Made by a program: the position numbers and the translations under genes. Source: Actinomycetes bacterium (GTDB lineage: Bacteria > Actinomycetota > Actinomycetes > Actinomycetales > Cellulomonadaceae). From it: a stretch of DNA of 64,000 bases. Each line of letters starts with the position of its first letter. Position 1 is the first letter of the stretch. Of this stretch, positions 48,126 through 58,040 are shown piece after piece. The notes under the pieces are model-generated. The model was not told where the DNA came from. It saw only the letters and a program-made list of their open reading frames with translations, and ran no database searches. The stretch is from NCBI GenBank assembly GCA_021793675.1, contig JAJYSG010000003.1, positions 1-64,000 on the forward strand. Reading direction: 5' to 3'.

Positions 48126-50705
48126 ATGTTCGAGAGATTCACGGACCGGGCCCGCCGGGTGGTCGTCCTCGCCCAAGAAGAGGCGCGGATGCTCAACCAC
48201 AACTACATCGGCACCGAGCACATCCTCCTGGGCCTCATCCACGAGGGTGAGGGTGTCGCCGCGAAGGCGCTCGAGTCGCTGGGCATCAGCCTGGAGGCCG
48301 TGCGTGCGCAGGTGCAGGAGATCATCGGCGAGGGTCAGCAGGCCCCCTCCGGGCACATCCCGTTCACCCCGCGCGCCAAGAAGGTGCTGGAGCTGTCGCT
48401 GCGCGAGGCGCTGCAGCTCGGCCACAACTACATCGGCACCGAGCACATCCTCCTGGGCCTCATCCGGGAGGGCGAGGGCGTCGCCGCCCAGGTGCTGGTC
48501 AAGCTCGGCGCGGACCTCAACCGGGTGCGCCAGCAGGTGATCCAGCTCGTCTCCGGCTACCAGGGCAAGGAGCCGGTCGCCGCCGGCGGCCCCGCCGAGG
48601 GCCAGCCGTCCGGGTCGGCGGTGCTCGACCAGTTCGGGCGCAACCTCACCCAGGCCGCGCGCGACGGCAAGCTCGACCCGGTCATCGGACGCGAGAAAGA
48701 GATCGAGCGGGTCATGCAGGTGCTGTCCCGACGCACCAAGAACAACCCGGTGCTCATCGGGGAGCCGGGGGTCGGCAAGACGGCCGTCGTCGAGGGCCTG
48801 GCCCAGGACATCGTCCGCGGCGACGTGCCCGAGACGCTGAAGGACAAGCAGCTGTACACGCTGGACCTCGGCGCCCTGGTCGCCGGGTCCCGGTACCGCG
48901 GCGACTTCGAGGAGCGCCTGAAGAAGGTGCTCAAGGAGATCCGCACCCGCGGCGACATCATCCTGTTCATCGACGAGATCCACACGCTGGTCGGTGCGGG
49001 TGCCGCCGAGGGCGCGATCGACGCCGCGTCGATCCTCAAGCCGATGCTCGCCCGCGGCGAGCTGCAGACCATCGGTGCCACCACGCTCGACGAGTACCGC
49101 AAGTACGTCGAGAAGGACCCGGCCCTCGAGCGCCGGTTCCAGCCGATCCAGGTGGCCGAGCCGACGCTGCAGCACACCATCGAGATCCTCAAGGGCCTGC
49201 GCGACCGGTACGAGGCGCACCACCGCGTCACCATCACGGACTCCGCCCTCGTGGCGGCCGCGACGCTGGCCGACCGGTACGTCAACGACCGGTTCCTGCC
49301 GGACAAGGCGATCGACCTGGTCGACGAGGCGGGCGCGCGTCTGCGGATCCGTCGCATGACGGCGCCGCCGGAGCTGCGCGAGCTCGACGAGCAGATCGCG
49401 ACCACGCGCCGCGACAAGGAGTCGGCGATCGACGAGCAGGACTTCGAGCGCGCCGCGCGGCTGCGCGACACCGAGAAGCAGCTCGGGCTGCGCCGCTCCG
49501 AGAAGGAGAAGGCCTGGAAGAACGGCGACCTGGACGCCGTCGCGGAGGTCGACGAGGAGCTGATCGCCGAGGTCCTGGCCAACGCGACGGGCATCCCGGT
49601 GTTCAAGCTCACCGAGGAGGAGTCGAGCCGGCTGCTGCACATGGAGGAGAACCTGCACAAGCGGGTCGTCGGGCAGGACCAGGCGATCCACGCGCTGTCG
49701 CAGGCCATCCGCCGCACGCGGGCCGGCCTCAAGGACCCCAAGCGTCCGGGTGGGTCGTTCATCTTCGCCGGCCCCACCGGGGTCGGGAAGACCGAGCTCG
49801 CCAAGGCGCTCGCCGAGTTCCTCTTCGGCGACGAGGACGCGCTCATCCAGCTCGACATGTCCGAGTTCTCGGAGAAGCACACCGTCTCGCGGCTGTTCGG
49901 CTCGCCCCCCGGCTACGTCGGCTACGACGAGGGTGGCCAGCTGACCGAGAAGGTGCGCCGCAGGCCGTTCTCCGTCGTGCTGTTCGACGAGGTGGAGAAG
50001 GCCCACGCCGACATCTTCAACTCGCTGCTGCAGATCCTCGAGGACGGCCGCCTGACCGACTCGCAGGGCCGGGTGATCGACTTCAAGAACACCGTCATCA
50101 TCATGACGACGAACCTCGGGACGCGTGACATCGCCAAGGGCCTGCAGACCGGGTTCCAGGCAGGCGGCGACCTGTCGACGTCGTACGAGCGGATGAAGTC
50201 GAAGGTCGGGGACGAGCTCAAGCAGCACTTCCGGCCGGAGTTCCTCAACCGTGTCGACGACGTGGTGGTGTTCCCGCAGCTGAGCCAGGACGAGATCGTC
50301 CAGATCGTCGACCTCATGGTGGCGAAGCTCAACGCCCGTCTCAAGGACAAGGACATGGCCGTCGAGCTGTCGCCCGCGGCCAAGAAGCTGCTGTCCGAGA
50401 AGGGCTACGACCCGGTGCTCGGCGCCCGGCCGCTGCGCCGCGCGATCCAGCGGGACATCGAGGACACGCTGTCCGAGAAGATCCTGTTCGGGGAGCTCAA
50501 GCCCGGCCAGCTCGTGCTGGTCGACGCCGAGGGCGAGGGGCTGCTCGGGGAGTTCACCTTCCAGGGCGTGCCGATCGCCCAGCGCGGCAACGTGCCGGTC
50601 GAGCCGGTGGGCGTCGGTGCCGGCGGCACCGCCTCGGGCACCAACGTGCCCGCAGCACCCCGGCACGTGGCCGGCGACAGCGGTACGGGTCTGATGCCGG
50701 CCTGA
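48126..50705 (+). CDS. clpC: ATP-dependent Clp protease ATP-binding subunit ClpC
   Basis: [54 protein letters not shown]; two AAA+ domains ([16 protein letters not shown]); UVR region. Confidence 0.98.
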   Translation: MFERFTDRARRVVVLAQEEARMLNHNYIGTEHILLGLIHEGEGVAAKALESLGISLEAVRAQVQEIIGEGQQAPSGHIPFTPRAKKVLELSLREALQLGHNYIGTEHILLGLIREGEGVAAQVLVKLGADLNRVRQQVIQLVSGYQGKEPVAAGGPAEGQPSGSAVLDQFGRNLTQAARDGKLDPVIGREKEIERVMQVLSRRTKNNPVLIGEPGVGKTAVVEGLAQDIVRGDVPETLKDKQLYTLDLGALVAGSRYRGDFEERLKKVLKEIRTRGDIILFIDEIHTLVGAGAAEGAIDAASILKPMLARGELQTIGATTLDEYRKYVEKDPALERRFQPIQVAEPTLQHTIEILKGLRDRYEAHHRVTITDSALVAAATLADRYVNDRFLPDKAIDLVDEAGARLRIRRMTAPPELRELDEQIATTRRDKESAIDEQDFERAARLRDTEKQLGLRRSEKEKAWKNGDLDAVAEVDEELIAEVLANATGIPVFKLTEEESSRLLHMEENLHKRVVGQDQAIHALSQAIRRTRAGLKDPKRPGGSFIFAGPTGVGKTELAKALAEFLFGDEDALIQLDMSEFSEKHTVSRLFGSPPGYVGYDEGGQLTEKVRRRPFSVVLFDEVEKAHADIFNSLLQILEDGRLTDSQGRVIDFKNTVIIMTTNLGTRDIAKGLQTGFQAGGDLSTSYERMKSKVGDELKQHFRPEFLNRVDDVVVFPQLSQDEIVQIVDLMVAKLNARLKDKDMAVELSPAAKKLLSEKGYDPVLGARPLRRAIQRDIEDTLSEKILFGELKPGQLVLVDAEGEGLLGEFTFQGVPIAQRGNVPVEPVGVGAGGTASGTNVPAAPRHVAGDSGTGLMPA

Positions 50706-50720
50706 GTCCCGTGGCGCACG

Positions 50721-50764
50721 ACGGCGGGAGCCCGGTCCCTCACGAGGGGCCGGGCTCCCGCCGT
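50721..50764 (+). terminator. Strong 21-bp stem terminator downstream of clpC
   Basis: ACGGCGGGAGCCCGGTCCCTC-ac-GAGGGGCCGGGCTCCCGCCGT, one G-U pair. Confidence 0.75.
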
Positions 50765-50825
50765 ATCCGCGCGGGCCTGAGACGCGTGTGCTGCATGTCG
50801 CTCGGCGGTGGCAAGGTGGTCGACC

Positions 50826-52265
50826 ATGACATCGTCGTTGCCGCGCAGCGCCCCTGAACAGCAGGGAGTCGACCCGCGCGCCGTCCTGGCCGCCCTCGAG
50901 GCCATCGCCGCGATCCCCGAGCTGCACTCCCTCATGGTGGTGCGCCACGGCCAGGTGGTGGCCGAAGGCTGGGCGCGCCCGTTCGCCCCCGACCGGCGGC
51001 AGACGGTCTACTCGCTGAGCAAGACCTTCACCGCGACCGCGGTCGGCCTCGCCGCCGCCGAGGGGCTGCTCTCGCTGGACGACGCCGTGGTGGGTCTGCT
51101 CCCGGACAGGGCGCCGACGGAGCCCGACGAGCGTCTCGCGCGCCTGACCGTGCGGCACCTGCTGACGATGTCCAGCGGGCACGACCCTGAGCCGACCGTC
51201 ATCGACACCCCGGGCGACTGGGTGGCCACGTTCCTGGCGACGCCGCTGGCGCACGAGCCCGGCGAGCGCTTCGTCTACAACACCCCGGCGACGCACGTGC
51301 TGTCGGCGATCGTGCAGCGCGTGAGCGGCCAGCGCCTCCTCGACTACCTCACGCCGCGGCTGCTCGAGCCGCTCGGGATCGAGGGCGCCTGGTGGGAGGT
51401 CAGCCCGGAAGGGGTCGACCTCGGCGGCACCGGCCTGTCGATCACCACGGAGGACGCCGCCAAGCTCGGCCTGCTCTACCTGCAGGACGGGATGTGGGAG
51501 GGCCGCCGCGTGCTGCCCGAGGGCTGGGCCGCGCAGGCGGGCGCCGCGCAGGTGTCCACCGCGCACTGGGAGGGCGTCGACTGGCAGCAGGGCTACGGCT
51601 TCCAGATGTGGCGCTCGCAGCACGGGTTCCGCGCCGACGGCGCGTTCGGCCAGTTCTCGCTGGTGCTGCCCGACCAGGACGCCGTGGTGGCCGTCACGGG
51701 AGGGTTCCGGGACACGGGCGCGGTCCTGGACGCGGTGTGGACGCACCTGCTGCCCGGGCTGCACGACGAACCGCTGGCGGCCGACGACGAGGGGCGCGCC
51801 GCCCTCGAGGCGCGGCTGGCCGCCCTGCGGCTCGACCCGCCGACGGGCGAGGCGGTCACCGCCGCCGCGCGCCGCATCTCCGGCTCCGTGATCGTGCTCG
51901 ACACGAGCCCGCTCGGTCCGCTGTCGGTGTCGTTCGTCGCCGGCGCGGAGGCCGACGATCTCGTCGTGCACGCCGCCGCGGGTGACGCGACGCTGCGGGC
52001 CGGGCACGCCGAGCCGATCGCGCAGCAGGTGACGAGCGTGTTCGAGCGGCGCCACTCGCCGGAGGCGCTCGTCAGCGGCACCTGGACCGCGGCCGATCAC
52101 TACGTGCTGACGGTGCGCTGGGTCGAGACCCCCCACGCGCTCACGGTCGACGTCGACGTGGACGGCGACCGGGTCGTCGTGGCTGCGCGGGCGAACGTGT
52201 CCTTCGGCCCGACCGAGCTGGGGCCCTTCGCCGGGCGGGTCGTCGCAGGGTCGGTGCCGGCATGA
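50826..52265 (+). CDS. Serine hydrolase (beta-lactamase/class C-like)
   Basis: RQTVYSLSKTFTATAVGLAAAEGLLSLDDAV...LTVRHLLTMSSGHDPEP...FVYNTPATHVLSAIVQRVSGQRLLDYLTPRLLEPLGI. Confidence 0.93.
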   Translation: MTSSLPRSAPEQQGVDPRAVLAALEAIAAIPELHSLMVVRHGQVVAEGWARPFAPDRRQTVYSLSKTFTATAVGLAAAEGLLSLDDAVVGLLPDRAPTEPDERLARLTVRHLLTMSSGHDPEPTVIDTPGDWVATFLATPLAHEPGERFVYNTPATHVLSAIVQRVSGQRLLDYLTPRLLEPLGIEGAWWEVSPEGVDLGGTGLSITTEDAAKLGLLYLQDGMWEGRRVLPEGWAAQAGAAQVSTAHWEGVDWQQGYGFQMWRSQHGFRADGAFGQFSLVLPDQDAVVAVTGGFRDTGAVLDAVWTHLLPGLHDEPLAADDEGRAALEARLAALRLDPPTGEAVTAAARRISGSVIVLDTSPLGPLSVSFVAGAEADDLVVHAAAGDATLRAGHAEPIAQQVTSVFERRHSPEALVSGTWTAADHYVLTVRWVETPHALTVDVDVDGDRVVVAARANVSFGPTELGPFAGRVVAGSVPA

Positions 52266-53761
52266 GCCTCGCGCTGTTCCGGCGCCCGTCGGTCGAGGCG
52301 GCGCTCGCGGCGGCCGACGACCCGGAGCGTGCGCTGCGGCGCAGCCTGACGGCGTGGGACCTCGCCGTCATGGGCGTGGCGGTGGCCGTGGGTGCCGGCA
52401 TCTTCTCGGTGGGTGCCACCGCGGCGGCCGACTTCGCGGGCCCGGCCGTCATCGTGTCGTTCGTCATCGCGGCCGTCGTGTGCGGGCTGGCGATCATGTG
52501 CTACGCGGAGTTCGCGTCGGCGCTGCCCATCGCCGGGTCGGCGTACACGTTCAGCTACGCCACCATGGGCGAGCTGGTGGCGTGGATCATCGGGTGGGAC
52601 CTCATCCTCGAAATGCTGCTCGGCTCCGCGGTGATCGCGAAGTTCTGGGGCATCTACCTCAGCGACGCGTTCCACCTGTTCGGCGTGAACCTGTCCTCGA
52701 CCGTCCACCTCGGCAGCCTCGGCGTGGACTGGGGACCGCTGCTCGTCGTCGCCCTGTTCACCACGCTGCTCACGCTCGGCACGCGGCTCTCGTCGCGCGT
52801 CAACGCGGTGTTCACGGTGCTCAAGGTCGGGATCACGCTGTTCGTCGTGGTCGCCGGGTTCGGGTACGTCAAGGCGGCCAACTACCACCCGTTCGTGCCG
52901 CCGTCGCAGCCGTCCCCGACGGGTTCGGCGCTGCACGAGTCGCTGGTCAGCTGGTTCGCCGGTGCGGCACCGTCGGTCTACGGCGTGTCCGGCATCCTCG
53001 GCGGCGCCGCGCTGGTCTTCTTCGCCTTCATCGGCTTCGACGTCGTCGCCACGACGGCCGAGGAGACGAAGAACCCGCAGCGCACCATGCCGCGCGGCAT
53101 GCTCGGCGGACTGGCGCTGACGACCGTGCTCTACATCCTCGTCGCGATCGTGGTGACGGGCATGGTGCCGTACACGGCCCTGGCGGCGTCCGGCTCGCCG
53201 TCGCTGACCACCGCGTTCGAGCTGGTGGGCGCCGACTGGGCGGGGAAGATCATCGCCATCGGGATCGTGCTCGGCCTCACGAGCGTGCTCATGGTGCTCA
53301 TGCTCGGCCTCACCCGCATCGTGTTCGCGATGAGCCGGGACGGCCTGCTGCCGCGCGCGCTCTCGCACACGTCGCCGCGGTTCGGCACCCCGGCACGGCT
53401 GCAGATCGGGACCGGGGTCGTCGTCGCGGTGATCGCGGCGCTGTCCCCGGTCGACGTCCTGGAGGAGATGATCAACATCGGGACGCTGTCGGCGTTCGTG
53501 CTGGTCAGCTTCGGTGTCGTGGTGCTGCGCCGGCGGCGCCCGGACCTGCCGCGGGGGTTCCGCGTGCCGTGGTCGCCGGTGCTGCCGGTGCTCGCCGGGA
53601 TCGCGTGCCTGTGGCTGATGCTCAACCTCACGACGCTGACCTGGCTGCGGTTCGTCGTCTGGCTCGTCGTCGGGGGCGTGGTCTACGCGACCTACTCCTA
53701 CCGGCACAGCCGGCTGCGTCTCGCCGACGATCCGGCCGTGCGGCAGGACGTGCGGGGCTAG
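52262..53761 (+). CDS. APC family (CAT-type) amino acid permease
   Basis: LTAWDLAVMGVAVAVGAGIFSVGATAAADFAGPAVIVSFVIAAVVCGLAIMCYAEFASALPIAGSAYTFSYATMGELVAWIIGWDLILE. Confidence 0.95.
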   Translation: MSLALFRRPSVEAALAAADDPERALRRSLTAWDLAVMGVAVAVGAGIFSVGATAAADFAGPAVIVSFVIAAVVCGLAIMCYAEFASALPIAGSAYTFSYATMGELVAWIIGWDLILEMLLGSAVIAKFWGIYLSDAFHLFGVNLSSTVHLGSLGVDWGPLLVVALFTTLLTLGTRLSSRVNAVFTVLKVGITLFVVVAGFGYVKAANYHPFVPPSQPSPTGSALHESLVSWFAGAAPSVYGVSGILGGAALVFFAFIGFDVVATTAEETKNPQRTMPRGMLGGLALTTVLYILVAIVVTGMVPYTALAASGSPSLTTAFELVGADWAGKIIAIGIVLGLTSVLMVLMLGLTRIVFAMSRDGLLPRALSHTSPRFGTPARLQIGTGVVVAVIAALSPVDVLEEMINIGTLSAFVLVSFGVVVLRRRRPDLPRGFRVPWSPVLPVLAGIACLWLMLNLTTLTWLRFVVWLVVGGVVYATYSYRHSRLRLADDPAVRQDVRG

Positions 53762-53799
53762 GCGGCCGCCGGGCAGGTGCGGCCGCGGGACGGGTCGGG

Positions 53800-54273
53800 C
53801 TAGGCGGTCGTCAGCGCCCGGCCGAGCGACTCGAGCAGGTCCCGCGTGCCCGCTGCGCGCAGCGCCGGGTCCTCGTGGCCGTCGAAGTAGACGCCCTGCT
53901 CGGTGAAGGTGAGCAACGTGCCGCCGACCGTGGGCGTCAGCTCGATCGACGTGACCGAGACGGACAGGTGCGTGCCGTCCACGCGCATGTCGTAGGTGAA
54001 GACGATCCGCTGACTCTCGACGATCTCGTGGTAGACGGCGTCGAACCGCGACACGTGGCTGTCGCCTTCGGGACCGTCCCATCGGCCTTCGTCGTGCTCG
54101 GCGCCGCCCACGCGGAAGTCCATGCCATGGCTGATCGTGGTCCAGCCCTCGTCGCCGCCGAACCAGCGGCGCTTGAGCTCGGCGTCGGCGAACGCCCGGA
54201 ACACCGCGGCGGGCGTCACCGGGTACTCGCGCTCGAGGGCGAACGTGTCGTGCAGCATGGTGCGATCGGTCAT
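53800..54273 (-). CDS. SRPBCC (AHSA1-like) domain protein
   Basis: LEREYPVTPAAVFRAFADAELKRRWFGGDEGWTTISHGMDFRVGGAEHDEGRWDGPEGDSHVSRFDAVYHEIVESQRIVFTYDM. Confidence 0.92.
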   Translation of the reverse strand: MTDRTMLHDTFALEREYPVTPAAVFRAFADAELKRRWFGGDEGWTTISHGMDFRVGGAEHDEGRWDGPEGDSHVSRFDAVYHEIVESQRIVFTYDMRVDGTHLSVSVTSIELTPTVGGTLLTFTEQGVYFDGHEDPALRAAGTRDLLESLGRALTTA

Positions 54274-54611
54274 CGGGAGTCTCCTCGCGTCGGCTCGGCG
54301 AGCAGCGTGCCGAGACGGTCGAACCGGCGCTCCCAGGCGGTGCGCCGGGCGGCGATCCACTCCTCGGTGGACCGCAGGGCGGCGGGATCGACGCGGCACA
54401 TCCGCACCCGCCCCTCCTTGTGCGTGTGCACCAGGCCGCCAGCCTCGAGCACCCGGAGGTGCTGGAGCACGGCGGCCAGCGTGATGGTGAACCCGGCGGC
54501 GAGGTCGGACGCCGATCGGGGTCCCGTGGTCAGCCGGTCGAGCATCGCCCGGCGGGTGGGGTCGGCGAGCGCCTGGAACGCCAGGTCGAGCCCGCGCTCT
54601 TGGTCAAGCAT
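54270..54611 (-). CDS. ArsR-type metalloregulator-like transcriptional regulator
   Basis: DLAFQALADPTRRAMLDRLTTGPRSASDLAAGFTITLAAVLQHLRVLEAGGLVHTHKEGRVRMCRVDPAALRSTEEWIAARRTAWERRFDRLGTLL; ATGA overlap with the SRPBCC gene. Confidence 0.93.
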   Translation of the reverse strand: MLDQERGLDLAFQALADPTRRAMLDRLTTGPRSASDLAAGFTITLAAVLQHLRVLEAGGLVHTHKEGRVRMCRVDPAALRSTEEWIAARRTAWERRFDRLGTLLAEPTRGDSR

Positions 54612-54803
54612 GTGATTTAGTAAAGCAACCGATTGAGTGTTGCGCAACTGACGGTGAGAGCCCTGCCGCGGACCCCGCGCTGCGTCTCCGGACGGGTCGG
54701 CCCGGGACGGCCGCCGCGGGCGAGGGCCCGGGCGCACCTGGGCTGGGGGGGGTGACGCAGATTCCGGAGCTGAGTACCCCGCGTCAGCAACCCCGGCGGT
54801 CGC

Positions 54804-55565
54804 TCAGGACCAGCGCAGCGTCGCCTCCGGCAGGGCGGCGACGAACTCCCGGGTGTCGGGATGCTGCGGGTTCGCCAGCACGTCCCGCAGCGGGCCGTGC
54901 TCGACGAGCCGGCCCTCGGCGAGCACATGCACCGTGCGCGTCAGCTGTTCCACCAGTCGCACGTCGTGCGAGGCCAGCAGCAGGCCGGCGCCGTCGGTGG
55001 CGAGCCGGTCCGCCAGGACGCCCGCCAGCCGGTACCGCGTGGTCTGGTCGATGGCCGTCAGCGGCTCGTCGAGCAGCAGCATCTCCGGGCGGGTGGCCAG
55101 CGCCAACGACAGTGCCAGCCGCTGCCGCTCGCCTCCGGAGAGCGTCCCGACACGCCTGCCCAGCACGTGAGTCGGCAGCTCCATGTCGGCCAGCGCCGCC
55201 GCGACGTCGAGGCCGGTCGAGCGGCCCGCCGCCCGCGCGTCGTCGAGCGCGCTCTTGAGGGCCTTCTCCACGGTGGCGAGCGGGTCCGCGGCGCCGTGAC
55301 CGTTCTGGTGGACCACCCGCACCCGGGCGTGCAGCACCTTCTTGTCGCGGCGCGCGGGCTTGAACAGCCGTCGGCCGTCGAACGTCACCGAGCCGCGGGT
55401 GGGAGCCGCCGCACCGGCGAGGATCTCGACGAGCGTCGACTTGCCGACGCCGGACCTGCCGATGAGACCGACCGCGTCGCCCGCACCCAGCGTCACGTCG
55501 ACGCCCGTCAGCACCTCCGTGGACCCGAAGCCCGCCCAGATCCCCCGGGCCTGCAGCTGCGCCAT
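54804..55565 (-). CDS. ABC transporter ATP-binding protein (no adjacent permease)
   Basis: Walker A GRSGVGKST, signature LSGGERQRLALSLALATRPEMLLLDEPLTAID. Confidence 0.93.
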   Translation of the reverse strand: MAQLQARGIWAGFGSTEVLTGVDVTLGAGDAVGLIGRSGVGKSTLVEILAGAAAPTRGSVTFDGRRLFKPARRDKKVLHARVRVVHQNGHGAADPLATVEKALKSALDDARAAGRSTGLDVAAALADMELPTHVLGRRVGTLSGGERQRLALSLALATRPEMLLLDEPLTAIDQTTRYRLAGVLADRLATDGAGLLLASHDVRLVEQLTRTVHVLAEGRLVEHGPLRDVLANPQHPDTREFVAALPEATLRWS

Positions 55566-55635
55566 GCCACCCTCTCGTCCCGCCCCGTCGAGGGCTCGTC
55601 TGCCTGCCCCAACGGACGAACCCGCCGGAACGTTC

Positions 55636-56094
55636 TCACACCGCGCCGGGGAACCCCAACTGCCGCCACGCCTCGTAGGTGGCCACGGCGGCGGCGTTCG
55701 ACAGGTTCATCGAGCGGCGTCCCGGCAGCATGGGGATGCGGACCTGGTCGGTGATCCGGCGGTGGTCGCGGACCTCGGCCGGCAGGCCGGTCGGCTCCGG
55801 ACCGAAGAGCAGCGCGTCGTCGTCGGTCCACGCGACGTCGGTGTAGCGGCGCGTCGCCTGCGTGGTGAAGGCGAAGACCCGTCCCACGCCGGCCAACGCG
55901 TGCTCCAGGTCCGGGTGGACGACGACCTGGGCGAGGTCGTGGTAGTCGAGCCCGGCGCGGCGCAGCTTGGCCTCCCCGAGATCGAAGCCGAGCGGTTCGA
56001 CCAGGTGCAGCACGGCGCCCGTGCCGCTGACCATCCGGATCGCGTTGCCCGTGTTGCCGGCGATGCGCGGTTCGAAGAAGACGACGTGCAGCAC
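55636..56094 (-). CDS. trmL: tRNA (cytidine(34)-2'-O)-methyltransferase
   Basis: VLHVVFFEPRIAGNTGNAIRMVSGTGAVLHLVEPLGFDLGEAKLRRAGLDYHD...FGPEPTGLPAEV...IPMLPGRRSMNLSNAAAVATYEAWRQLGF. Confidence 0.95.
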   Translation of the reverse strand: MLHVVFFEPRIAGNTGNAIRMVSGTGAVLHLVEPLGFDLGEAKLRRAGLDYHDLAQVVVHPDLEHALAGVGRVFAFTTQATRRYTDVAWTDDDALLFGPEPTGLPAEVRDHRRITDQVRIPMLPGRRSMNLSNAAAVATYEAWRQLGFPGAV

Positions 56095-56135
56095 GGACGG
56101 ATCGTCGCACGCGCCGGCCCTGACAGGTCGGCGCG

Positions 56136-57860
56136 TCAGCGGGCGCGCTGTGCCAGCGCGGCGTCGACCGCCGGGTCGTGCAGGTCCGCCAGCCACTGCA
56201 GCAGTGCCGGGTACGTCGCCGGGTTGACCGCCAGCGCGGGGCGCAGCTCGGGAGCCTCGGCCGCGATCCTGGTCAGCAGGGTGAGCTCGGTCCGGGGATC
56301 GGCGGCCTGCTGGGGGGTGAAGCCGTGGGCCGGTGCCGACGGCGGCGTCGGCACGGGTGCGGCGACGGGTGCCGGTGCAGCGACGGGTGCCGGTGCAGCG
56401 ACCGGCGCAGGTGCAGCGACCGGCGCAGGTGCGGAGGACGTGGCCGCGGTGCCGTAGGGCGACATGCCGTCGGGCGTCGGAGCAGCCGGGTACGGCGCCG
56501 CGGGGGCGCCGTACCCCTGGCCTGTGGCGAACGGCTGGCCGACGCCCGGGGTGGCGCTCGTCTGCTGGAAGACGTCGCTCAGGGTCCGGTTCTGTGCCGG
56601 CATCATGAGGGCCCACAGCGCCGCGGCGGGAAGGCCGAACGCGAGCAGGGCGTCGTACCAGGTGCCGGTGAGCTGGCCGCCCGACGAGCCCCGGACGGCG
56701 AGCACGACGATGCCGAGCACCACGACGAGGCCGAGCGCGACGAACGTCGGCGTGCGTGTCGGCCCGCTGAGCGAGGCGCGACCGACGATCGCGGCGACGC
56801 CCGTCACGAGATCGAGCACGAGGAGCGTCACGAGCGTCCCGGTCGCGACGTAGCCACCGGTGGTGAGCAGTGTGATGGCGGACGCGACGCCGAAGACTGC
56901 GAGCAGCACCACGTAGCGCAATGCGTCGCCGGCGGCGGCCAAGCCGTATCCCCGGCGATCGGCGCCGATGCGCCACGCGGCCGGGGCGGTGGCGAGGGCC
57001 GCCGCAGCGGGCAGCACGACGAGGCCGAGCGAGGCCCCGCTCGTCGAGAGACCGGCCTCGCGACCCGCGACCAGCGTCCAGAGCACCAGGGTGGCTCCGG
57101 TGACGACGACGACCGGCCGCCAGGCGTCGTCCGCCCGTGCGACGGCCACCAGCGCCCACGCGGCGAGCGCGGCGAACGCGAGAGCCGCGATGACGACGAA
57201 GGCGGTCCATGCGCCACCCAGTGCGTGGTAGCCGCTGTTGACGGCGGGCGCGATCAGGCCGAGCAGCTGGAACACCCCGGCGGCGATCGCCAGGCCGAGG
57301 AACACGGGACGTAGCCGGTGAGCGGTCGCGGTGGCGCGGGCCGGGTCGGTCTCGGCGGCCCGGGGTACGGCGGCCAGCGTGGCGCCGGCGAGTCCGACGA
57401 CGACGGCGGTGCCGACGGCGGGCGTGATCGAGGTCGACCGGGACAGGGTCGACACGATGTCGAGGACGACGGCGACGCCGACCAGCACGAAGTACGGCAC
57501 GTTGACCAGCGCCCGGACCAGCGTGACGGTGCTTGTCGACCAACCTGGCGGGAAGACGCCGACCCGGTACAGGTAGTGCACGGCCAGCGACAGCACGCTG
57601 AGGACCGTGATGAGCACCACCGCGACGTGCGCCGTCGCCTGCGTGGACGCGTCCCATGTCAGACCGAGCGACAGCAGCAGCAGCAGCGCGGCGACGACGT
57701 CGGTGACGTAGTCCCGGACGGGGACCCCGGAGAATCCCGGAGCAGTCCGTGGCTGCGGTGCGGGCACGTAGTAACCGCCCTGGGGCGACGGCACCGGTGC
57801 CGGCGCTCCTGGCGGCGGCACGGCGCCCGACGGGCTGTACGGCGGGGTGGGGCTGGCCAT
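56136..57860 (-). CDS. Multi-pass membrane protein with C-terminal variant leucine-rich repeat (vLRR)-like segment
   Basis: Many TM segments; PAPVAAPAPVAAPAPVAA linker; C-terminus DPRTELTLLTRIAAEAPELRPALAVNPATYPALLQWLADLHDPAVDAALAQRAR. Confidence 0.75.
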   Translation of the reverse strand: MASPTPPYSPSGAVPPPGAPAPVPSPQGGYYVPAPQPRTAPGFSGVPVRDYVTDVVAALLLLLSLGLTWDASTQATAHVAVVLITVLSVLSLAVHYLYRVGVFPPGWSTSTVTLVRALVNVPYFVLVGVAVVLDIVSTLSRSTSITPAVGTAVVVGLAGATLAAVPRAAETDPARATATAHRLRPVFLGLAIAAGVFQLLGLIAPAVNSGYHALGGAWTAFVVIAALAFAALAAWALVAVARADDAWRPVVVVTGATLVLWTLVAGREAGLSTSGASLGLVVLPAAAALATAPAAWRIGADRRGYGLAAAGDALRYVVLLAVFGVASAITLLTTGGYVATGTLVTLLVLDLVTGVAAIVGRASLSGPTRTPTFVALGLVVVLGIVVLAVRGSSGGQLTGTWYDALLAFGLPAAALWALMMPAQNRTLSDVFQQTSATPGVGQPFATGQGYGAPAAPYPAAPTPDGMSPYGTAATSSAPAPVAAPAPVAAPAPVAAPAPVAAPVPTPPSAPAHGFTPQQAADPRTELTLLTRIAAEAPELRPALAVNPATYPALLQWLADLHDPAVDAALAQRAR

Positions 57861-58040
57861 CAGTTCTCACGTCCTTGGTGGACTGGGCGACGGCGTGGAG
57901 TCTAGCCACCGGTCGGCGCCGCGCGCGGCATTTCACCTGCTCAGGTGCGTGGGGCCGTGACATCTCATGGGACGCTTCCCGCAGCCCGCGGCGCGCGTGA
58001 TCTCTCGTCGCGCGGGCAACCCTGAGGAGAGGCTGAGTTG

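Noticed and set aside
48060-52136. 1358-aa minus-strand ORF opposite clpC and the serine hydrolase gene
   Set aside because: Antisense shadow ORF typical of very high-GC coding DNA; Arg/Val/Asp-rich, no domain resemblance, while the + strand carries an unmistakable ClpC.
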